This document shows, one piece after another, positions 1-7,926 of a DNA stretch of 64,000 nt. The translations under genes were made by a program, and so were the position numbers. Positions within the stretch are counted from its first letter, which is position 1. The number at the start of each line of letters is the position of its first letter. This DNA is from Verrucomicrobiaceae bacterium (GTDB lineage Bacteria; Verrucomicrobiota; Verrucomicrobiia; Verrucomicrobiales; Verrucomicrobiaceae), in contig CANIBP010000005.1 of assembly GCA_947466075.1 (NCBI GenBank), forward strand, positions 62,001-126,000, written 5' to 3'. The notes beneath the pieces are model-generated. The model did no database searches and had not been told where the DNA came from. It saw only the letters and a program-made list of their open reading frames with translations.

Positions 1-705
1 GCTCATCGTGCCCATGTGCAAATCCACCCGCTGAGCTACGTCGAGTTCGGCAGCGAGACCTCGACCCTGCGGCCCCAGCACACCCACCGCATGGGCTTCG
101 TCTAATAGCAGCCAGGCTCCGTGTTTGTCTTTGAGTTCGACGATCTCCCGCAGCAGTGCCGCATCACCGTCCATGCTAAAAATTGACTCCGTGACGACCA
201 ACACACGCCCTTTGGCCATTTTCAGCAAACGTTCGAGTTTTTCGAGGTGATTGTGTGGGAAAACACGAATCGTCGCGCCACTCAAACGTGCGGCATCAAC
301 AAGACAGGCATGACACAATTTGTCCAGAATGATGGTGTCGCCTACGCCAACCAGTGCCGGAATCGTCCCCAGCGCCACCGCGAAGCCACTGCTGAAGCTT
401 AGCGCCGCCTCGGTGCCCTTGAAATCGGCCAAGGCTTCTTCCAATTCGACATGCACACGATGCGTGCCGCACACCAGCCGCGAGGCACCCGAACCGCCGC
501 CATATTTTGCCGTGCCTTCTTCGAGCGCAGTACAAATTTCCGACGAACCCGCGAGCCCAAGATAGTCGTTGGAAGAAAAATTGATCCACTCGCGGCCACC
601 GGCTCGAACGATGACGCCATCCACCTCATCGAGTGGCCTCAACTCACGCCACAGCCCCTGCGCACGCAGTTCATCAAGCTGTGTTCCGATGTTCCATGCA
701 TCCAT
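1..705 (-). CDS. bioF: 8-amino-7-oxononanoate synthase, 3' end beyond window
   Basis: PLP enzyme that condenses pimeloyl-ACP/CoA with L-alanine in the first committed step of biotin ring assembly. I translated the reverse strand from the ATG at 705-703: 235 codons stay open to the window edge. Visible family features are the N-terminal NDYLGLA stretch (residues 46-52), the glycine-rich GGGSGASRLVCGTH segment (69-82), SIFSMDGD (174-181) and the PLP-site DEAHAVGVLG (202-211). The reading stops about one residue before the Schiff-base lysine expected near residue 236, so the catalytic lysine cannot be checked. The start lies 3 bases after the stop of the TPR gene, so the two are probably cotranscribed. 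A related alpha-oxoamine synthase such as Kbl is less likely. Confidence 0.88.
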   Translation of the reverse strand, partial: MDAWNIGTQLDELRAQGLWRELRPLDEVDGVIVRAGGREWINFSSNDYLGLAGSSEICTALEEGTAKYGGGSGASRLVCGTHRVHVELEEALADFKGTEAALSFSSGFAVALGTIPALVGVGDTIILDKLCHACLVDAARLSGATIRVFPHNHLEKLERLLKMAKGRVLVVTESIFSMDGDAALLREIVELKDKHGAWLLLDEAHAVGVLGPQGRGLAAELDVAQRVDLHMGTMS

Positions 706-708
706 GCG

Positions 709-1380
709 TCAATCCTTCAGACGGCGCTCCACCACATCATCCTTTGCCACGCCGAGTGACAATGCCTTCTCATAATGCCGGCGCGATAATTCAATCGCCG
801 GTGGGCGTCGTTCGAGCAGCATCAGCGCCATGTTGAAATGTGCGATGCCGTAGTCCGGCTTCATATCAATCGCCTTTCCCAGTTCTGCCTCTGCCGCATC
901 GGTCCAGCCCAGTCCTTTGGCGGCAATCGCCAGATAATTGTGCGCACGCGCATCTTCCGGGTCTTCGTGAATCGCCCGGGCAAAGCAGGAGATCGCCCGA
1001 TAGGTGTCGCCCTGCCCTTGCAGCAACAAACCCAGCGCCGTCCAAGATTGCGGGAGCTTTGAATTGAACTGCACGGAACGCTCAAAACATTCAATGGCTA
1101 GCTTAACATTGCCCGCCTGCTGTTCCACCGCGCCCAGATTCGCCCAAACGAGCGCATTGCCATCATCGAGTTCCAACATTTCCTCATACGCCTTGCGGGC
1201 CGATGCCCAGTCTTTCTTGCCAAACGCTGCCGCAGCTCGCTCTCCCAGCACTTTTGTGTGCGGTGGCAGCATGCCGGTCTTGTTCATGTTCGCTGGAGTG
1301 ATCGGCGCCGCTTCCTGCGCTTGGCCTGAACACGCCAGCAGCCAGCACGCGGAAATTTTTAGCACATTGAGAGGCCTCAT
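709..1380 (-). CDS. Exported TPR-repeat protein
   Basis: 223 residues with an N-terminal hydrophobic signal (residues 4-18). LLAC-SG around residue 17 could be a lipobox, so it may be a lipoprotein. From about residue 45 onward there are four to five tetratricopeptide repeats, recognisable by motifs such as ALVWANLGAVEQQAGN, LPQSWTALGLLLQGQGD and ARAHNYLAIAAKGLGW. TPR arrays are protein-docking scaffolds; the partner is not identifiable. It is divergent from lexA, whose operator lies between the two starts, and its stop is 3 bases before bioF. No biotin-specific role is implied. Confidence 0.75.
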   Translation of the reverse strand: MRPLNVLKISACWLLACSGQAQEAAPITPANMNKTGMLPPHTKVLGERAAAAFGKKDWASARKAYEEMLELDDGNALVWANLGAVEQQAGNVKLAIECFERSVQFNSKLPQSWTALGLLLQGQGDTYRAISCFARAIHEDPEDARAHNYLAIAAKGLGWTDAAEAELGKAIDMKPDYGIAHFNMALMLLERRPPAIELSRRHYEKALSLGVAKDDVVERRLKD

Positions 1381-1432
1381 GGCCGCGACTATGCGCCAAA
1401 TACGCCGCAGGAAAACCTCTTGCGCATGTCTT

Positions 1433-1450
1433 GTGAACAGGAATGTTCAC
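1433..1450. promoter_or_regulatory. Putative LexA operator (SOS box)
   Basis: Perfect 18-base inverted repeat, GTGAAC-AGGAAT-GTTCAC, 21 bases before the lexA start and in the divergent gap with the TPR gene. GAAC/GTTC half-sites are characteristic of LexA operators in several phyla, although the six-base spacer differs from the four-base spacer of the Gram-positive box. Location directly upstream of lexA suggests autorepression. The site could also act on the divergent TPR-bioF unit. Confidence 0.7.
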
Positions 1451-1471
1451 CCGAACAGCCGAGACACCGCC

Positions 1472-2107
1472 ATGTTTATTGACACTGACACCCGCCTCAC
1501 CGCCCGCCAGCAGGAACTGCTCGACTACCTCCGCAGCTATCAGCGCAGCGAGGGCGTCATGCCCTCCACACGAGACATCCAGCGCCACTTCGGGTTTTCC
1601 AGCCAGACCGCTGCCATGAGTCACCTCCGCGCATTGGAGAAAAAGGGCGTCATTCAACGCCACGCCCACAAGGCCCGGGCCGTCGTCTTCCCCGAAGACC
1701 TCGACCGTGCCGAAATCATCGACATTCCCGTCTTCGGCCAAATCCCCGCCGGCATGTCTGCTGCAGACATGGTGCAGCATGCCGAGAAATGCATCTCTGT
1801 CGATGTGAACACCCTCGGCATCCCACGCACCGCGAAAAGCTTCGCGCTCAAAGTACGTGGCGAATCCATGATCGGCGCCCTCATCGGCGATGGCGACCTC
1901 GTCATCCTCGAAATCAAAGAGCCACGCTCGCGTGACATCGTTGCCGCGCTCATTGATGGCGAGACAACCTTGAAGCGTTACCTCATCAAAGATACACACC
2001 CCTTCCTCAAGGCCGAGAACCCAGAGTTTCCTGATCTTATCCCGGCCCAAGAACTAATGATTCAAGGCGTCATGATCGGCCTGATCCGCCATGTGCGGAG
2101 AGATTAG
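1472..2107 (+). CDS. lexA: LexA repressor (S24 autoprotease)
   Basis: SOS-response repressor, 211 residues from the ATG at 1472. I chose this start because MFIDTDTRLTARQQELLDYL matches the usual LexA winged-helix N-terminus; the open frame extends much further upstream without homology. The helix-turn-helix lies around residues 25-60 (STRDIQRHFGF). The self-cleavage bond is probably Ala93-Gly94 (IPAGM), with catalytic Ser132 (GESMIG) and Lys168 (TTLKRY), in the spacing known for the family. An operator-like palindrome sits just upstream. Its stop overlaps the convergent M32 carboxypeptidase stop by a few bases. The shared TTAG-type end leaves no room for a terminator between the two genes. 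Confidence 0.93.
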   Translation: MFIDTDTRLTARQQELLDYLRSYQRSEGVMPSTRDIQRHFGFSSQTAAMSHLRALEKKGVIQRHAHKARAVVFPEDLDRAEIIDIPVFGQIPAGMSAADMVQHAEKCISVDVNTLGIPRTAKSFALKVRGESMIGALIGDGDLVILEIKEPRSRDIVAALIDGETTLKRYLIKDTHPFLKAENPEFPDLIPAQELMIQGVMIGLIRHVRRD

Positions 2108-3603
2108 TTCACATACCGCTCCCGCAGATGCTGGATGTGCCACTTCGCATCCGTCGGCTTGCCGGTCGCTTTCGTGATGATCTCCTGCGGCAGCAGTGCT
2201 CCACCGTAGGAGTGCACATACACACGCAGCCACTTGAGCAACGACGCGTAATCGCATTTCTCCAGAGCAGCAGCGATTTTCTTCTGCTTTTTCGCCGTCG
2301 CGAACAACTGCGCCGCATTGAGGTTCCCCAGCGTGTAAGTCGCGAAGTAACCCAGCCCGCCCATGCTCCAGTGAATGTCTTGCAGACAGCCGCGCCGATC
2401 ATCCGGTGGCGTCATGCCGAAAAGCTCGCGGTATTCTTCATTCCAGACCTTTGGCACGTCTTTGACGGCCAACTCGCCCTTCACCAGTCGGCGCTCGATG
2501 CCAAAGCGCAGCAGGATGTGCATGTCATACGTTGCCTCGTCGGCCTCCACGCGGATGAAGCTGAATTCACTGCGCAGCATCTCCTTCATGAACACGTCCA
2601 GCTTCACTTTGCGAAGATGCGGGAACAACTCCGCCGCGCGTGGTAGCCACTTTTGCCAAAACACACGACTGCGGCCCACATGGTTCTCCCACAGCCGACT
2701 TTGCGACTCGTGAATGCCCAACGAAGCCGCGCTGCCACTCGGCAGGCCGTAATCCAGCCCCGGCAGCCCTTGCTCATACAATCCGTGTCCCGCCTCATGC
2801 ATCACACCAAAGAGCGACGACAAAAAATCCTTCTCATCATACCGCGTCGTCAGCCGCACATCGCCCGGCCCCAGCGTCGTGCAAAACGGATGCGCCGTCG
2901 TGTCTATTCGGCCCGCCTCAAAATCAAAACCAATACTCTCCGCGATCTCCCGATTCAAAATCTGCTGCTTCTCAATCGGATACTTCCCGCGCAACGCACC
3001 CGGCTTAACCTTCTTCGACTTCGCCACCGCAGCGCGGGCGATCTCGGCCAATTGTGGCTTCAGCTTCTCAAACAGCGCCGCCACCTCCCGCGTCTTCGCC
3101 CCGCGCTCATACAGATCCAGCAGCGCATCATAGGGCTCATCCTCGTAACCATACAAATCCGCCTTTTTCCGCGCGATGGTGAGCACCTTCTCCAAATGCG
3201 GCGCAAACATCGCGAAGTCTGATTGTCCCCGCGCCTCGACCCACGCCGCCTTGGCATGCGCGCAGACCTCACTTTCCTCCTGCACCAGTTTTTGCGGCAG
3301 TTTCGTCGCCCTATCGATGTCCCGGCGCAAACCGCGCACGTTCGCCGCTTGCGTCACATTCTCCGGCATCTCCGTCTCCGCACGCTCAAGCAGTTTCAGC
3401 GTTCGCTTGGACGTCAGTAACCCGTGCGCCTTGCCTGTGAGATAAGAAAGCTGCCGCGCCCGGTGATCCAACGCATGACCCGGCATATACGTCTCCTGAT
3501 CCCACCCCAGCACCGATTCGGTCGAGGTGATCAGGGCGATTTCAGAAACAACTTCGCAAAGAGAATGATAGGCGGACATAGAGACGGACATTGAGGCCGC
3601 CAT
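2104..3603 (-). CDS. M32 family metallocarboxypeptidase
   Basis: Zinc carboxypeptidase of the Taq/Pfu CP1 family that removes C-terminal residues from peptides in the cytoplasm. Seen in the sequence: the zinc-binding HEAGHGLYEQG, the M32-specific HESQSR motif about 30 residues later, and WDQETYMP near the N-terminus. Length is about 499 residues, normal for M32. The open frame continues upstream to a TTG at 3642 that would overlap the previous gene. I prefer the ATG at 3603 (alternatives at 3591 and 3579). It is the last gene of the reverse-strand run that starts at 7858 and may supply peptides for amino-acid catabolism. The link to the aldehyde dehydrogenases is positional only. Confidence 0.9.
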   Translation of the reverse strand: MAASMSVSMSAYHSLCEVVSEIALITSTESVLGWDQETYMPGHALDHRARQLSYLTGKAHGLLTSKRTLKLLERAETEMPENVTQAANVRGLRRDIDRATKLPQKLVQEESEVCAHAKAAWVEARGQSDFAMFAPHLEKVLTIARKKADLYGYEDEPYDALLDLYERGAKTREVAALFEKLKPQLAEIARAAVAKSKKVKPGALRGKYPIEKQQILNREIAESIGFDFEAGRIDTTAHPFCTTLGPGDVRLTTRYDEKDFLSSLFGVMHEAGHGLYEQGLPGLDYGLPSGSAASLGIHESQSRLWENHVGRSRVFWQKWLPRAAELFPHLRKVKLDVFMKEMLRSEFSFIRVEADEATYDMHILLRFGIERRLVKGELAVKDVPKVWNEEYRELFGMTPPDDRRGCLQDIHWSMGGLGYFATYTLGNLNAAQLFATAKKQKKIAAALEKCDYASLLKWLRVYVHSYGGALLPQEIITKATGKPTDAKWHIQHLRERYVN

Positions 3604-3631
3604 ACTGACTCGCCATCGCTCGAGAGCAACC

Positions 3632-4498
3632 TCAAGCACCAATCGGATGCCACGTCGTCTTGAACTCGATCAGCGCGCGGATTTCCTCCACACCCTGCAT
3701 CTTATAAGCGAACCAGTCGATGGGCTCCTCGGCCTTGAGCAGGCGTACACGCTTTACGCTTTCGGCAGCGCCGAGTCTTAGTTCCTGGCGTTCCGCTGCA
3801 TTCACCGCACCGCTCAAGGCGCGCAGATGTTCATGCGTGGCAATGGTGGGCAACATCTCGCTGCGCTGGCCCGTGAGCAGATTCACCACGCCGCCGGGTA
3901 GATCGCTGGTGGCCAGCATTTCACCCAGCAAGATGCTCGGATAAGGCTGCGTCGTGCTCGCGACGGCCACGACACTGTTGCCACTCGTGATGGCCGGTAA
4001 AATCAGCGAAAGCAGCGCCAGCAGCGGCGCATCATCCGGCGCGATGATGCCGATGATGCCCATCGGCTCCGTCACGGTGAAATTAAAGTGCGCTGAGGCC
4101 ACAGGATTTACACTGCCGAGGATCTGCTCGTATTTATCCGTCCAGCCCGCGTAATGCACCACGCGCTCGATGCTCGCAGCCACCTCGCGTGAAGCATCCG
4201 CTTTGGAACTGCCACCAAGCGCGATCGCCTCCGCCAATTCGACTCCACGCGCCTCCATCATCTCCGCCAACCGATACAAAATCTGCCCGCGATTGAAAGC
4301 CGTGCGCTTCGCCCAACCAGGCCCAGCCTTCGCCGCAGCCTCCACCGCATTGCGCAAGTCTTTGCGCGTGCATTGCGGGATATTGGCAAAGAATGCGCCA
4401 GAGGAGTCATGCAACTCAGCCACGCGCGCGCTCTCACTGCGGATGAAAGCACCGCCGACGTAGCATTTGGGGGTTTTGGTGATGTGAAGTCGTGACAT
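3632..4498 (-). CDS. Truncated aldehyde dehydrogenase-like protein without catalytic Cys (ALDH16 C-domain-like)
   Basis: 288 residues similar to the N-terminal, NAD-binding part of aldehyde dehydrogenases: YVGGAFIRSES, the GWAKRT and HYAGWTDKYEQ segments, PMGIIGIIAPDDAPLLAL and GGVVNLLTGQRSE. It ends before the catalytic region, so there is no nucleophilic Cys loop and no LELGGK glutamate motif. It cannot be a self-sufficient ALDH. It follows a full ALDH by only 6 bases. The full-plus-truncated pair (492 + 288 residues) matches the two-domain layout of ALDH16, where a noncatalytic second ALDH domain is fused to the first. I infer a structural or oligomerisation subunit. A decayed duplicate is the alternative, but the frame is intact. 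Confidence 0.78.
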   Translation of the reverse strand: MSRLHITKTPKCYVGGAFIRSESARVAELHDSSGAFFANIPQCTRKDLRNAVEAAAKAGPGWAKRTAFNRGQILYRLAEMMEARGVELAEAIALGGSSKADASREVAASIERVVHYAGWTDKYEQILGSVNPVASAHFNFTVTEPMGIIGIIAPDDAPLLALLSLILPAITSGNSVVAVASTTQPYPSILLGEMLATSDLPGGVVNLLTGQRSEMLPTIATHEHLRALSGAVNAAERQELRLGAAESVKRVRLLKAEEPIDWFAYKMQGVEEIRALIEFKTTWHPIGA

Positions 4499-4504
4499 GA
4501 CGTT

Positions 4505-5983
4505 TTAAATCAGTTTGAGATAATCGAGAAGACCTTGCTTGCCGCCTTCGCGACCAAAGCCGGACTCTTTGTAGCCGCCGAAGGGGCTGGCGGGATCGAA
4601 CTTGTTGTAGGTGTTGGCCCAGACGACGCCAGCCTTGAGTAGCGTGCTCATTTTCAGGATGCGGCTGCCTTTATCCGTCCAGACTCCAGCGCTGAGACCA
4701 AAGGCGGTGTTGTTGGCTTTCTCGACGGCTTCTTCGAGCGTGCGGAAGGTCAGGATGCTGAGCACGGGGCCAAAGATTTCCTCGCGGGCAATTCTATGGC
4801 TCATGCTGACGCCGGAGAACAGCGTTGGCTTAAAGTAGAAGCCCTTCGTCGGCAATCGGCAGGCGCTTTGATGCATCTCCGCACCTTCTGCGACGCCCGT
4901 CTTCACGAGTTCGGTGATCTTCGTGAGCTGCTCGCGACTGTTGATGGCACCGAGGTCGGTGTTCTTGTCCATCGGATCTCCCACACGCAACACAGCGATG
5001 CGACGCTTGAGTTTGGCCAGGACTTGCTCCGCCACGCTTTCCTGCACAAGCAATCGGGAACCCGCGCAGCACACATGACCTTGATTGAAAAAGATGCCGT
5101 TCACGATGCCCTCCACGGCCTGATCCAGCGACGCATCATCAAAGACGATGTTCGCCGCTTTGCCGCCGAGTTCGAGCGTCATCTTCTTCTCAGTGCCCGC
5201 CAAAGAACGCATGATAATCTTGCCGACATCCGTGCTGCCGGTGAAAGCCACTTTCGTCGTCAGCGGATGATTGATCACCGCCGCGCCGGTCTCACCGGCC
5301 CCGCTGACGATGTTCACCACACCATTTGGCAAGCCCGCTTCCTGACAAATCTCGCCAAACTTCAGCGCGGTGATGCTGGTGGTCTCCGCCGGCTTCAAGA
5401 CGACGCAATTGCCCGCCGCGATTGCTGGCGCGATTTTCCACGCGAGCATGAGTAGCGGAAAATTCCACGGGATGACCTGCCCCACCACGCCATGCGGCGC
5501 GATCTGCCTTCCTGGAGCCAAGAACTCCAGTTTGTCCGCCCAGCCCGCATGGTAAAAGAAATGCGCCGCCGCCATTGGCACATCGAAGTCGCGCGATTCC
5601 TTGATTGGCTTGCCACCATCCATCGTCTCCGCCACCGCGAACTCACGCGCACGATCCTGCAACAGCCGCGCGATGCGATACAGATACTTCCCGCGTTCCT
5701 TCCCCGGCATCCGCCCCCAAGTGCTCACAAACGCCCGCTGCGCCGCCGCACAGGCCGAGTCCACATCCTGCGTATCCGCCAGCGCGATGTCGGCGATCTT
5801 CGTCTCATTCGCTGGATTGATCGTGGAAAAATACTTGCCGCTATGTGGCGCAACGAATGAGCCATTGATGAACAAGTCGTAACGCTTCTTCAACTTCGGA
5901 TCCGCCGACTCCGGCGCGGGATCAAATTCCCACAGATCGCCGAAGACGAGTTCACGGGTGGGTTGGGTAAGTTTTTTGGCCAT
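4505..5983 (-). CDS. NAD(P)-dependent aldehyde dehydrogenase, ALDH16-like
   Basis: 492-residue aldehyde dehydrogenase that oxidises an aldehyde to a carboxylate. Motifs in order: VIPWNFPLLMLAWKIAPA, KPAETTSITAL, the Rossmann FTGSTDVGKIIM, the glutamate motif TLELGGKAAN, the catalytic cysteine loop GHVCCAGSR and EIFGPVLSILTF. The N-terminal leader (ELVFGDLWEFDPAPES) precedes the usual ALDH start and resembles what I remember of ALDH16 proteins. It lies 12 bases after deoC and 6 bases before a truncated partner. DeoC releases acetaldehyde, so this enzyme plausibly removes it as acetate. Betaine-aldehyde or another substrate is also possible from sequence alone. Confidence 0.9.
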   Translation of the reverse strand: MAKKLTQPTRELVFGDLWEFDPAPESADPKLKKRYDLFINGSFVAPHSGKYFSTINPANETKIADIALADTQDVDSACAAAQRAFVSTWGRMPGKERGKYLYRIARLLQDRAREFAVAETMDGGKPIKESRDFDVPMAAAHFFYHAGWADKLEFLAPGRQIAPHGVVGQVIPWNFPLLMLAWKIAPAIAAGNCVVLKPAETTSITALKFGEICQEAGLPNGVVNIVSGAGETGAAVINHPLTTKVAFTGSTDVGKIIMRSLAGTEKKMTLELGGKAANIVFDDASLDQAVEGIVNGIFFNQGHVCCAGSRLLVQESVAEQVLAKLKRRIAVLRVGDPMDKNTDLGAINSREQLTKITELVKTGVAEGAEMHQSACRLPTKGFYFKPTLFSGVSMSHRIAREEIFGPVLSILTFRTLEEAVEKANNTAFGLSAGVWTDKGSRILKMSTLLKAGVVWANTYNKFDPASPFGGYKESGFGREGGKQGLLDYLKLI

Positions 5984-5995
5984 ACGATAAATGAG

Positions 5996-6934
5996 TTAAT
6001 AACCCTCCGTCGCGTCGCTGAAATTCCACGGGGCTTGATAAGTACCCGTGCGTTCTTTTTCGAGCTGACGGACGAGGTCGTTGAGCAAAGCAGAGGCACC
6101 GAAGCGATAGCGGCGGTTGTTGAGCCACTCGTCACCGAGCGTTTCTTTGACGGCAGTGAGAAAATGTAGCGCCTGCTTGGCGGTGCGGATGCCGCCGGCG
6201 GGTTTCATGGCGATGGGGACGCCGGTGGTGAGAAAATGATCGCGAATGGCCTCCAGCATGACCTGGTTGTTACCGAGCGTGGCGTTCGACGAAGTCTTGC
6301 CAGTGCTGGTCTTGATGAAGTCGTTCGGGCGGATCACGCGCATGGCCAGGAAGCTGGCGGCGCGTATGTTGTCGTAGGTTTCGAGTTCGCTGACTTCGAG
6401 AATGACCTTCAACGTCGCTTTGCCGCAGGCATCGACCACGGCGGCGATTTCATCCTGCATGCGGCCAAACTCACCCGCGAGAAAGGCACCGCGATTGATG
6501 ACCATGTCGATTTCATCGGCTCCATCATTCACGGCGGCGTGAACCTCGGCGAGACGCGTCTTGAGCGGAGCCTGACCGCTCGGGAAAGCGGTGGCGACGG
6601 AGGCGATCTTCACTTTGGTGCCGCCGACGTGCTTCTTCGCGTGCTTCACCATCGCGGGATAAACGCAGACAGCGGCGGTGGAAGGAATGTCGCCGACATC
6701 GTGCGGTGTGAGGGCTTTTTGGCAGAGCGAGGCGACTTTGCCGGGGGTGTCCTTGCCTTCGAGCGTCGTGAGATCGACCATCGTCACCGCGAGTCGTAGG
6801 CCGAAGACCTTCGACTTCTTTTTGATGCTGCGAGTCGTGTATTTGGCCACGCGTTCCTCGATGCCGACATGATCGACGGTGCCGATCTCATCAAAGAGGC
6901 GTCGGAGGCTGGTGGGCGCTTTGGCGGCAGGCAT
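5996..6934 (-). CDS. deoC: Deoxyribose-phosphate aldolase (long, DERA-like form)
   Basis: Class I aldolase that splits 2-deoxyribose-5-phosphate into acetaldehyde and glyceraldehyde-3-phosphate in deoxynucleoside breakdown. 312 residues, longer than E. coli DeoC (about 259) and close to the eukaryotic DERA length. The Schiff-base lysine lies in NDFIKTSTGK, and the second active-site lysine in AMKPAGGIRT; EIDMVINRGA and KVILEVSEL are the conserved barrel strands. It is followed at 12 bases by an ALDH that could oxidise the acetaldehyde product and preceded at 42 bases by a phosphoesterase, forming one reverse-strand unit. No regulator or nucleoside transporter is adjacent. Confidence 0.94.
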   Translation of the reverse strand: MPAAKAPTSLRRLFDEIGTVDHVGIEERVAKYTTRSIKKKSKVFGLRLAVTMVDLTTLEGKDTPGKVASLCQKALTPHDVGDIPSTAAVCVYPAMVKHAKKHVGGTKVKIASVATAFPSGQAPLKTRLAEVHAAVNDGADEIDMVINRGAFLAGEFGRMQDEIAAVVDACGKATLKVILEVSELETYDNIRAASFLAMRVIRPNDFIKTSTGKTSSNATLGNNQVMLEAIRDHFLTTGVPIAMKPAGGIRTAKQALHFLTAVKETLGDEWLNNRRYRFGASALLNDLVRQLEKERTGTYQAPWNFSDATEGY

Positions 6935-6976
6935 GGTGTTATTCAGTCACGGACGAGAGGGAAAGACAATACGAAA

Positions 6977-7858
6977 TCAGGCTGCACCGAGCTTCAGTTC
7001 GCGCAATGCCTTCGGCTCGTCGCCCACGGCCTTGAAGCGGAGGTGCAGCGCACCGTTCATGATGCTGACGAGCGTGAAGCCGGGTCTGAACTCGGGCGCG
7101 TTGTAGCCGGGAGCTTGCTGGGATTCGAGTTTGCGATCCTGGTTGTAGAGCGCGGAAGGGAAGCAGACTTCGTGCATGGGGGCATGATCGTTCCAGCCGC
7201 GCAGGCCGTTGTGAAAATGGCCGTGGAAGCTGGCGAGGATACGCGGCGCGTGCTTGCTCGTGATCGCATAAAACTCCGCCTGACCGCTGCCGGGCTTCAC
7301 ATACCAGCCACGGTCGGGATGGAGATTGTGATGCACGGGGACATGGCAGCAGAGTAGCAGTCGCAGATTTTTCGCCGCCGCATCATCGCACGTCCTGCCG
7401 AGCCACGCGATCTGCTCGCTGGTGAAGAAGCCTTCATGTGAATCGCGGTGCGCGTTGTTCATGAGCACGACGCGCAGCCATTGATGATCGAAAAACGTGT
7501 CCACTTCCTGCCGCAGATGCTGCTGGAAGCCTTCGACGGAATCGTGGTTGCCGGGAATTTCGTACACCGGTTTCGAGATGAGCTTCCGGCCTGCGAGATA
7601 CACCGGATACTGCTCCACGCGGCCACCGTCGATGACATCGCCAAGATGCAGCACGAACGCACCCTCCGCAGCAGCGATTGCCGGCGCGGTTTTCAGCCAC
7701 AGCTGGTGCGCCGAATCACTGTCCTTGTAGCCGAGATGCGTGTCAGTGACGACGATGAACGAGAGCGCCGCAGGAGGGGCGTTTTGAGCGCGGAGGCATT
7801 CAGGACGCAGCACGAGCGTGCCTGCACCGAGGGTGGCGATGAAATGGCGGCGGTTCAT
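6977..7858 (-). CDS. Tat-exported calcineurin-like metallophosphoesterase
   Basis: About 293 residues from the ATG at 7858, chosen because it begins MNRRHFIATLGAG, a twin-arginine signal; an upstream in-frame start at 7876 adds six residues. The dimetal phosphoesterase motifs are all present: DTHLG, GDVIDGG, GNHDS, CCHVPVH and FHGHFH. The enzyme should therefore hydrolyse a phosphate ester or diester outside the cytoplasm after folding with metal. It is first in the run leading to deoC, so extracellular nucleotide or sugar-phosphate dephosphorylation would be a sensible role, but that is inference. It diverges from gdhA with a 68-base gap. Confidence 0.87.
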   Translation of the reverse strand: MNRRHFIATLGAGTLVLRPECLRAQNAPPAALSFIVVTDTHLGYKDSDSAHQLWLKTAPAIAAAEGAFVLHLGDVIDGGRVEQYPVYLAGRKLISKPVYEIPGNHDSVEGFQQHLRQEVDTFFDHQWLRVVLMNNAHRDSHEGFFTSEQIAWLGRTCDDAAAKNLRLLLCCHVPVHHNLHPDRGWYVKPGSGQAEFYAITSKHAPRILASFHGHFHNGLRGWNDHAPMHEVCFPSALYNQDRKLESQQAPGYNAPEFRPGFTLVSIMNGALHLRFKAVGDEPKALRELKLGAA

Positions 7859-7926
7859 GCGGCGGAGTGTAATCAAAGAAGTTTCATGCTGGCAAGATTC
7901 ATCTCCGCAGCGTATTTCCTCCCACC

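Noticed and set aside
1184..2050. 288-codon reverse frame
   Set aside because: Antisense to lexA, whose catalytic residues and operator are clear; no recognisable motif in the reverse reading.
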